Positions 1 through 6,256 of a stretch of 19,799 nt of DNA are shown in pieces. The stretch comes from JAADHY01 sp964428935 (lineage in GTDB: Bacteria > Planctomycetota > Planctomycetia > Planctomycetales > Planctomycetaceae), in the NCBI GenBank assembly GCA_964428935.1, contig CAYSAG010000070.1, positions 1 through 19,799 on the forward strand, given 5' to 3'. A program made the position numbers and the translations under genes. Within the stretch, counting starts at the first letter, position 1, and every line of letters starts with the position of its first letter. A model generated the notes under the pieces. That model did not search any database, was not told where the DNA came from, and saw nothing but the letters and a program-made list of their open reading frames with translations.

Positions 1-1
1 T

Positions 2-64
2 CGTCTGGCCGAACTGCCCAAGTTCGTGTACACTCCGCGGTTACGCCAACGGACACCCGTTTGA
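2..64 (+). CDS. C-terminal end of an unidentified protein (partial)
   Basis: Reading from base 2, twenty codons run to a TGA at 62-64. The peptide (RLAELPKFVYTPR..., ending RTPV) looks like a genuine protein tail, with mixed charged, aromatic and aliphatic residues and G/C-ending codons like the neighbouring genes. The rest of the gene lies before the window, so no family can be named. Two perfect stem-loops about 60-130 bases downstream fit the end of a transcription unit. Frame 1 is also open here up to base 99, so the assignment is an inference from composition only. Confidence 0.4.
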   Translation, partial: RLAELPKFVYTPRLRQRTPV

Positions 65-125
65 CACAGTGTTCAATTTGGTCAACGTCCCGGCAGTGAG
101 GCTCGCCGACGCCGAGAGGGCCGGC

Positions 126-158
126 CGAGCGGGCGCGCGGGCCACCGGAGCCCGCTCG
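126..158. terminator. Stem-loop 1 downstream of the partial gene
   Basis: CGAGCGGGC at 126-134 pairs perfectly with GCCCGCTCG at 150-158, giving a 9 bp G+C stem with a 15 base loop. There is no T-run after it. Together with the next hairpin it forms a tandem structure between the upstream stop codon and the next gene. A terminator or mRNA 3'-end stabiliser is the simplest reading. Confidence 0.4.
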
Positions 159-160
159 CG

Positions 161-191
161 TGCCCAAGCGGCTTGGTTGACCGCTTGGGCA
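161..191. terminator. Stem-loop 2 downstream of the partial gene
   Basis: TGCCCAAGCGG at 161-171 pairs perfectly with CCGCTTGGGCA at 181-191, an 11 bp stem with a 9 base loop. It starts three bases after stem-loop 1. No T-tract follows, so an intrinsic terminator is not proven. Position and perfect pairing still suggest a transcript end. Confidence 0.45.
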
Positions 192-661
192 GGTTCGGGC
201 GCACGCGGCGTCGCCCGGCAACCCGGGCGGGGTCCTCGCGGCCGCGGTGAGCGTTCAGCTTACCGGAACGGTGGTCCGAGCGGAGCGACCGGTGGAGGTG
301 TCGAGACCGGCCGACTTGAGAAAACCTTCAAAACTGCGTTTTGCGTAAGCTGCGGAAAGTTTTGCGGCCGGCACGCCGCTCCCCCGACTGACGGCACCAC
401 ACAAGCCTCTTCGGCCTGACCGGCGGAGTCTCGTGGTGCACTCCTCGGCGCGTCGGCGGTCCAAGCGTGGTCAGCACGTCGTCGACGTCACGGCAGACGC
501 AAGCCGGCACAACAACGACCAACACTCAAGAGCAACGGCCCATGGTTCCTGGAAGGGAAGCCAGGACAACCCGAGGTGCCAGGCACGGTCGCCGCAACGG
601 CCGACGGCCAACGAACCGCGGCTGCCTCTGCGGCCTGGGCGTGCACTGCCGGCCGCCTCGA
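192..661. other. Intergenic stretch without a supported gene
   Basis: Open frames here have arginine-rich, low-complexity translations and look like shadows of G+C-rich DNA. A short A+T-richer island at about 313-370 holds the small inverted repeat CAAAAC-TGC-GTTTTG and is the most likely place for a promoter of the following gene. I see no convincing -35/-10 pair. In-frame ATG codons at 467 and 542 are alternative starts for the next gene. Confidence 0.4.
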
Positions 662-3600
662 GTGGAAAGCCCGCGTCTGCTGGCGGTGGGTCGGGCCTTT
701 CGGCAGCCGCCTCGCCGAAAACGACTGCTGCGGCTCTGTACGCTTGTGGCAACCGTCTTCCTGTGGCTGGTCCGGCAGCCAGTTTCCGGCTGGTGCCAGT
801 CCACCCCGGCGCCTCCTGGGCCGTTGCCCTCGGCAGCTCCGACCGCCTCCAACACTTCGTCGCCCCCGGCCGGCTTGCCCTCGCCCGCCGCCAGAAGTGA
901 AGGCTCGCCTCGCCGCTCGCCCCCACCGACTCGGCCGGCCCGGCCGGTCAGCCGCTCGGTGGGTGACGCGTCCGGACGGTCTTCGTCCGCGGGGCCGTCG
1001 CAGCCAGGGGCGAACCGGGCGGCCGTCCGGGTGGTTTCGCAGTTTTGGAGCGAGGGGTTCGAGGCGAACCGGCCGGCGTGGGCCGCCGTTCCGACTCGTT
1101 CGGCCGTTCCGCTGCAGTTCACTCAGACCCGCACGACCGCTTCCGCTCACTCCGGGCAAGCGGCGGCCGAACTCCGGCTGGCACCCGGCCAGGCCGGACG
1201 CGTCGTGCAGTTGGTCTACGCCCTGCCCCCCAGCCGCGTGTTGGACGACCTGACGTTCTCTCTGTGGGTGCGAGCCAGCCGGCCGGGCATTCGGCTGGCG
1301 TTGCGCCTTCAGTTTCCCGGTCAAACCGACCCGACGACGGGCGGCCCCCTGACGCTGCTCGTCTACGGCGACGTCTACTCGCAAGTCGGCCAGTGGCAGC
1401 GGCTGCAGTGTCGGACGGACGGGTCGAGGGTGCGGGAGCGGCTCCGCTGGCTTCGAGCGCGGGTCCGGCCGGTGCCGGTGGACGAGCGGCGCATGTTCGT
1501 CGACGCGGCCGTGCTGGAGTTGCCGCCGCTGGACCAGTCGGAGCTGGTTGTCGTGACGGACGACCTGCAGTTCGGGCCCGTCGTTCCGCCCGGCGAGGTG
1601 CCGGCCGCTCCGACGTTTCCCCAGCCGAGCGTCACACGACCCACCGTCGAATTCCGCCTGGACCAACTGCTGGTGGGCGGCCGGCCGGTGCTGCCGCGAA
1701 TTGTCCCGTACCACGGCGAGCCGCCGGAGAAGTTGAAACAGTGGGGCTTCAACCTGGTTTGGATTCCGGACTGGCGAGACACGGCGTTGATTTCCCGGTT
1801 GCGCGACCAAGGACTCTGGCCCATTGCCACGCCGCCTCGGCCGGTCGCCTCCGACGGCCATTCGCTAGACCGAAGCCGAGCGGCGCTGGTGCCTTTCGGC
1901 CCCGAAACCACCGACATTCTGGCGTGGTACATGGGCACGCGGGTCTCGCCCGAGCAGGCCGACCAATTGATTGAGTGGGTCGACCAGGTCAAGGAGGCGG
2001 ACCGTCTGCTGCGTCGTCCCGTGTTGGCGGACATTGCCGGTGCGGAACGCACGCTTTCGCGGCACCTGTCCATGACCGGAATCAGTCGCCACGTGGTCCA
2101 CACGGCCTTTCCGTTTCTGTGGTACCGGCAGTGGCTGAACCGTCGGCGCAAGCTGGCGCGGCCGGGTTGTTTCGTTTGGACCTGGGTTCAAACCGAGCCG
2201 CGTTCGTCGGAGCGGCAGTGGAGACAGACGGCCGGCCGTCAGCCGTTGGTGGTGGAGTACGAGCAGCTACGGTTGCAAGTCTACGCCGCTCTGGCCGCTG
2301 GCTACCGCGGCATTGGCTACTGGACCCGCTCGCCGCTGGACGGCGACTCGACGGCCGACCGGGAACGGCGGTTGTCGATTGCTTTGCTGAACCTCGAGTT
2401 GCAACTCATTGAACCCTGGGTTTCCACGGGCACGCTGGCCGACCAAATTCCGTTCCAGGTCGTCGGTGACTCGACGCTTCAGGCCAGCCGAAGGACGCCG
2501 CGGCCGAGGCCGCTGACGCTGGCCGGGTACGTCGACTCGCTCCGCTCCGTCCCCCAAACCAACCGGGCGTCTGAATTCCAGGCGGCCGTCATTCGCAGCG
2601 GCGACACGCTTCTGCTGCTGCCCGTGTGGTACGACCAGGACGCTCAGTTCGTGCCGGGAGCTTTGGTCGCCAAGCAAATTCGGCTGCTGGTGCCGGGAGT
2701 TCCCGAAGCTTCGTTCGCGTGGTCCGTGACGACGACCGGCGTCCAGCCGCTCCGCACCGAGCGGGTCACGGGCGGCGTGTCCATTCTGGTGCCGGACTTC
2801 GACCAAACGGGCATTGTGCTCATTTCGCCGAACTACTCGTTGGGCGAGCAGCTCCGGCAGAAGGTCGAGTCGATTCAGGCCGAAAGTGCCCGGCTGTGGA
2901 TTGAACTGGCTCGGACCAAACTGAAGCGAGTCCAAACGGTCGACGCCGAGCTGAGCCGGTTGGGTGTGGGCCAGACGCGGGCGGCCTACTGGCTGCGAGA
3001 GGCCGACGCGCTGATTGACCAGGCCGAGCAACTTTACCAGCGAGCCAGCCGTCAGTCCGACGGCGTGCGTCCCGACCCGGTCGTTCGTCTGTTTCAGCAG
3101 CAGGACTACGACGAAGCCCGCCGCAAGTGCACGCAGGCGCTGCAACTGGTGCGCATTGTCGAGCGGGCTCATTGGAAGAATGCCGTTCGCAACGAGACCT
3201 CGCCCGTCGCCACGCCGTACACCGTCTGTTTCCAAACGCTGCCCGACTACTGGCGACTGGTCCGACGGCTCGGGCGCGGCTCCATTGAAACCAGCCAAAA
3301 CCTGTTGCCGGAAGGCTCGTTCGACCGCGTGGAGCCGGAAGAGTTGATTGCTCGCGGGTGGCGACACCAACAGCACACGACGGAAGGAATTCGAGCGGTG
3401 GCGGAACTGGCTTTGGTCCAGCCCCGGTCGAACTACGCTTTGCGTTTGGTGGCCGGACCCATGACCAACGTGGACCCGCCGCAGGTCCTGCCCCGGCCGC
3501 CAGTGCAGGTCGTCACGGCACCGATTCCCGTCCGAGCGGGACAGATTGTGCACGTGAGCGGCAAAGTCCGTCTGACCACGCCGGTGCAGTCGTCGCTGGA

Positions 3601-3889
3601 CGGCTTCACCATTCACGACTCCCTGCTGGGACCGCCCGCCGCCCTCCGCTGGACTCAGCCGGCCGGGTGGAAGCCGTTCGAGTTGGTTCGCGAGGTGGAC
3701 CGCGACGGAACCCTGACGCTCACTTTCACCCTCCACGGGCTCGGCGAAGTCGAAGTGGACGACCTGAAGGTGGTGACGGTCGAGGAGCAACCGGCGGAGC
3801 CGGGCAAGCCGCCCGCGAAGGACAAGCCCTCGCCGTGGCTCTCGCCCTGGAACCTCATTCACCGCCTGCCCGGACTGAAGCGGCCGTAA
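662..3889 (+). CDS. Large secreted protein with probable TIM-barrel glycosidase-like core and jelly-roll modules
   Basis: I do not recognise a named family. From the GTG at 662 it is 1075 residues. A basic stretch (PPRRKR) precedes a hydrophobic segment (LLRLCTLVATVFLWLV), consistent with a signal peptide or anchor, then a Pro/Ser/Ala-rich linker to about 125. Residues 127-310 look like a jelly-roll carbohydrate-binding fold. About 335-595 resembles a TIM barrel, with strand-like pieces such as WGFNLVWIPDW, GCFVWTWVQTEP and AAGYRGIGYWTRSP. A beta-sandwich spans about 620-725 and a charged helical region about 725-870. A second binding-type domain (about 880-1035) ends in a typical EVEVDDLKVV edge. 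The start is uncertain: ATG 467, ATG 542 and GTG 686 are also in frame and none has a strong Shine-Dalgarno. Codon choice before 662 looks less like the rest of the gene. The neighbouring sulfatase and GH123 gene suggest a role in extracellular glycan use; this is inference. Confidence 0.8.
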   Translation: MESPRLLAVGRAFRQPPRRKRLLRLCTLVATVFLWLVRQPVSGWCQSTPAPPGPLPSAAPTASNTSSPPAGLPSPAARSEGSPRRSPPPTRPARPVSRSVGDASGRSSSAGPSQPGANRAAVRVVSQFWSEGFEANRPAWAAVPTRSAVPLQFTQTRTTASAHSGQAAAELRLAPGQAGRVVQLVYALPPSRVLDDLTFSLWVRASRPGIRLALRLQFPGQTDPTTGGPLTLLVYGDVYSQVGQWQRLQCRTDGSRVRERLRWLRARVRPVPVDERRMFVDAAVLELPPLDQSELVVVTDDLQFGPVVPPGEVPAAPTFPQPSVTRPTVEFRLDQLLVGGRPVLPRIVPYHGEPPEKLKQWGFNLVWIPDWRDTALISRLRDQGLWPIATPPRPVASDGHSLDRSRAALVPFGPETTDILAWYMGTRVSPEQADQLIEWVDQVKEADRLLRRPVLADIAGAERTLSRHLSMTGISRHVVHTAFPFLWYRQWLNRRRKLARPGCFVWTWVQTEPRSSERQWRQTAGRQPLVVEYEQLRLQVYAALAAGYRGIGYWTRSPLDGDSTADRERRLSIALLNLELQLIEPWVSTGTLADQIPFQVVGDSTLQASRRTPRPRPLTLAGYVDSLRSVPQTNRASEFQAAVIRSGDTLLLLPVWYDQDAQFVPGALVAKQIRLLVPGVPEASFAWSVTTTGVQPLRTERVTGGVSILVPDFDQTGIVLISPNYSLGEQLRQKVESIQAESARLWIELARTKLKRVQTVDAELSRLGVGQTRAAYWLREADALIDQAEQLYQRASRQSDGVRPDPVVRLFQQQDYDEARRKCTQALQLVRIVERAHWKNAVRNETSPVATPYTVCFQTLPDYWRLVRRLGRGSIETSQNLLPEGSFDRVEPEELIARGWRHQQHTTEGIRAVAELALVQPRSNYALRLVAGPMTNVDPPQVLPRPPVQVVTAPIPVRAGQIVHVSGKVRLTTPVQSSLDGFTIHDSLLGPPAALRWTQPAGWKPFELVREVDRDGTLTLTFTLHGLGEVEVDDLKVVTVEEQPAEPGKPPAKDKPSPWLSPWNLIHRLPGLKRP

Positions 3890-3893
3890 GCAG

Positions 3894-3925
3894 ACCGGGC
3901 GGGCGCGAAACAACCGCCGCCCGGT
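3894..3925. terminator. Hairpin between convergent genes
   Basis: ACCGGGCGG at 3894-3902 pairs perfectly with CCGCCCGGT at 3917-3925 around a 14 base loop. It begins five bases after the stop of the plus-strand gene. There is no U-run. Its position between two converging genes suggests it may end transcription from the left. Confidence 0.45.
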
Positions 3926-4084
3926 GGCAGTCAACCGCCGTCCGGGTTCCGCATTCCGACCTGCGGCCAAACAGACGCCCCGCGTCGTCTGGTGCGGAGC
4001 GTGCCTGCCGTCCGCCGACGCTGCCCGCTCCGTCTGTGCTGTGTCGCTCGAGCCGAGCGCGTTGTCCTAGCCGAGCCCGTCGGG

Positions 4085-5626
4085 TCAGTCAATGGGCCGC
4101 ATTGGGAACACCGGACTGGGCGTGTGCTCTCTTTTCATGATTTCCGCCAGCTTCCGCACCAAGTCCGGGTGCTCGGACGCCACGTCGTGCGACTCGCCAA
4201 TGTCCGTCTGCAAGTCGTACAGCTCAATCTTCAGCGGGTCGGGGTTGTTCTTTCGAAGCATGTTCTGTCGGACGGCCTTCCAGCGTCCCATTCGCACGGC
4301 CTGCTGTCCGCCGTAGCCTGGGAACTCCCAGTACAGGAACTCGTGCTTTCGCTGGCGTTCGGGGTGTCCGAGCAGCGTGGGGGCGAAACTAATGCCGTCG
4401 ATTCCCGGAGGAGGCTCCGTGCCCGTCAGCTCCGCAATGGTCGGCATGACGTCCCAGAAAGCGGAAATGAGGTCGGTGGTGGTTCCCGGTCGAATCTTTC
4501 CCGGCCACCAGGCAATCATGGGCACGCGAATTCCGCCTTCGTAGAGACTTCCCTTGAGCCCTCGCAGCGGTCCGACACTGCGGAAGAACTCGTAGTCGAC
4601 TTCGTGACGCAGGTGGGTCGTGCCATTGTCAGACGAGAAGAACACCACCGTGTTTTTCTCCAACCCCAGCTCTTTCAGCAAAGCAATGATTCGACCGACG
4701 TCTTTGTCCAGCCGGGTAATCATGGCCGCGTAGGCCGCTCGCGGGTAGCGGTGCGGTGTGTACCCGTACTCGGGGCCACGTCCCGTGAAGGGCGTCTCCT
4801 CCCACTTGCCCAGGTACGGCTTCAGTTCTTCGTCTGGAATGTGCAGGGCCAAGTGGGGAATGGTCGAGGGGAAGTACAAGAAGAACGGCCGGTCCTTGTT
4901 TTGGCGAATGAAGTTCAAGGCCTCTTCAATCATGTGGTCCGGAGCGTAGTCGGTGCCTTTGTAACGGTCGTAGCTGGCCGGGTCGAGCGGGTCGGCGTCG
5001 GGAGGCAGCTTGGCGTGGCCCGGAATGGGTGGGTCGTTCTTGAGCGGCACTTTTTTGCCGTTGCGCCAAAGGTAGGCGGGGTAGTAGGAGTGAGCGTGTC
5101 GTTGGCAGTTGTAGCCGAAGAACAGGTCGAAGCCCTGCCGGTTCGGGTCGCCCGTGGTGCCGAAGTGTCCCAGGCCCCACTTTCCAATGGCGGCCGTGGC
5201 GTAGCCTTTCTGTTTGAGCATTTCGGCAATGGTCACTTCTTCGTCCGGAATGGGCGTCTGACCGGGAAACTGCATTCCGTACTTTTCCTTGACTTCGGCG
5301 GGCAGCTTGGCCGGTCGGTTGTTCCGGACGTAAGCGTGGCCCGGGTGCTTGCCGGTCATGAGCGCACAGCGTGACGGAGCACAAACCGCGTTGCCGCAGT
5401 AGTGCTGTGTGAAACGCATGCCCTCGCGAGCCAGTCGGTCAATGTTCGGAGTCTGAATTTTCTCCTGGCCGTAACAGCCCAGCTCGGCGTAGCCCAAGTC
5501 GTCGGCCAGAATGTAGACAATGTTGGGCGGACGCTGTGGACTGTCCGCCGCGCAGACGGTTCTCGCACTGAAGGCTCCCACTGTCAGCAAGCACACGGCT
5601 GCCCAAAACAAGCTCGACCGTTTCAT
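4085..5626 (-). CDS. Secreted sulfatase, formylglycine-dependent, arylsulfatase A-like (S1 family)
   Basis: It hydrolyses sulfate esters, probably on a glycan, after export. The 513-residue protein starts at the ATG whose first base is 5626, preceded on its strand by a purine-rich GAGGGAAGAG. Residues 1-26 form a clear signal peptide ending in CAA. Typical sulfatase landmarks follow: the metal ligands D42-D43 in ILADDLGY, the C-x-P-S-R signature with the formylglycine cysteine at C82 and the rest of the motif through T91-G92, and the metal-binding pair D333-N334 in SSDNGTTH. Overall length and order match PF00884 enzymes; the APSRCALMTG form resembles subfamily S1_16, which I cannot confirm without a search. 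Activity requires conversion of C82 by a formylglycine-generating enzyme. The SUMF1-like domain encoded at 9556-12951 lacks one catalytic cysteine, so the maturation enzyme is probably elsewhere. Substrate is unknown. Confidence 0.95.
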   Translation of the reverse strand: MKRSSLFWAAVCLLTVGAFSARTVCAADSPQRPPNIVYILADDLGYAELGCYGQEKIQTPNIDRLAREGMRFTQHYCGNAVCAPSRCALMTGKHPGHAYVRNNRPAKLPAEVKEKYGMQFPGQTPIPDEEVTIAEMLKQKGYATAAIGKWGLGHFGTTGDPNRQGFDLFFGYNCQRHAHSYYPAYLWRNGKKVPLKNDPPIPGHAKLPPDADPLDPASYDRYKGTDYAPDHMIEEALNFIRQNKDRPFFLYFPSTIPHLALHIPDEELKPYLGKWEETPFTGRGPEYGYTPHRYPRAAYAAMITRLDKDVGRIIALLKELGLEKNTVVFFSSDNGTTHLRHEVDYEFFRSVGPLRGLKGSLYEGGIRVPMIAWWPGKIRPGTTTDLISAFWDVMPTIAELTGTEPPPGIDGISFAPTLLGHPERQRKHEFLYWEFPGYGGQQAVRMGRWKAVRQNMLRKNNPDPLKIELYDLQTDIGESHDVASEHPDLVRKLAEIMKREHTPSPVFPMRPID

Positions 5627-5721
5627 TGCTCTTCCCTCTTCAAGCGTTGCCTCAGTCCTCGACCTCGTGAGCAACCCCCCATCGCTCTGAAAGCGCAAAC
5701 ACTGTTCGCGTTTCTCCTTGA

Positions 5722-5824
5722 GGGACGCGCTCCGTCGTGTCCCGTGCCGCGCGTCCCAAAATCCGAACCCCGAATTGCGGCCACGACGGAGCGTGGCCCT
5801 CCGGCGCAGCGTCCAGCGGGACAC
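5722..5824. repeat. REP-like element of nested inverted repeats
   Basis: Several pairings overlap. CGCTCCGTCGTG at 5728-5739 is the exact reverse complement of CACGACGGAGCG at 5782-5793, and the match extends imperfectly to about 20 bases. GTGTCCCG at 5737-5744 pairs with CGGGACAC at 5817-5824. GGCCACG/CGTGGCC (5779-5785, 5792-5798) forms its own perfect 7 bp hairpin with a 6 base loop. Such nesting is typical of REP or MITE-like intergenic repeats. I see no second copy of the core in this window, so the label is an inference. Confidence 0.45.
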
Positions 5825-6090
5825 CAGAGGGCGGAGCCTTTGTGTAAATTCTTCCCCTTTCGTTTGCTTCGCCCGCGCAGCGGCGACGCGAAGCCGTCGA
5901 AGCGCGGCCCCCTTCTCGCCCCCCGAGAACGCTGCGAGAAAACCAGCCGCCACGCACCGCGGCCGTGCAGCTCGCGCACGAAGCTGCAGCCGTCCCCGAC
6001 CACGTCAACCACGGCACGTCGCAGCCGTCCGCCACCGAGCACCCTCAAGTATGCTGGAAGACGTTTCGAATTCCAACCGTGCGTGCCGCT

Positions 6091-6136
6091 GGCCGGTGTC
6101 CGTCTTTTCCGCTGGCCGTGTCCGTCCTTTTCGGCG
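6091..6136. repeat. Two tandem imperfect 23 base repeats
   Basis: 6091-6113 and 6114-6136 are adjacent copies of a unit beginning GGCCG(G)TGTCCGTC and continuing (C)TTTTC. They differ by one inserted base each and a few substitutions. With only two copies this could be a local duplication of no function. Confidence 0.5.
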
Positions 6137-6144
6137 GGTTTTGC

Positions 6145-6171
6145 GGTGAGCCGTCTGCGCGGCGGCTCGCC
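6145..6171 (-). terminator. Hairpin downstream of the GH123 gene
   Basis: GGTGAGCCG at 6145-6153 pairs with CGGCTCGCC at 6163-6171 (9 bp including one G-U type pair; 9 base loop). It lies about 85 bases past the stop of the minus-strand GH123-type gene. TTTGCGG (6140-6146) can alternatively pair with CCGCAAA (6194-6200). There is no U-run, so terminator function is tentative. Confidence 0.3.
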
Positions 6172-6256
6172 CTGCCGCTCAACGGCCGAGCGGCCGCAAA
6201 GGCGACGGAGCTCGCCCAGGCCTGCCGGAGCGTCCCTCGTCTGCCGTGTCCGCCGT

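Larger units (their letters stand above)
5627..6256. other. 630 bp intergenic gap upstream of the sulfatase
   Basis: No gene is supported. Open frames on both strands give arginine/alanine-rich translations without recognisable domains. The gap separates two minus-strand genes and holds a palindromic REP-like element (5722-5824), two tandem copies of a 23 base unit (6091-6136) and a hairpin (6145-6171). The sulfatase therefore probably has its own promoter here, although I cannot point to a clear one. Confidence 0.5.

Noticed and set aside
3992..5374. 460-codon plus-strand open frame opposite the sulfatase
   Set aside because: Antisense shadow of a gene with an intact C-x-P-S-R signature.
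5627..5953. Upstream extension of the sulfatase
   Set aside because: The added 109 residues are low-complexity and precede a clean signal peptide that begins at 5626.
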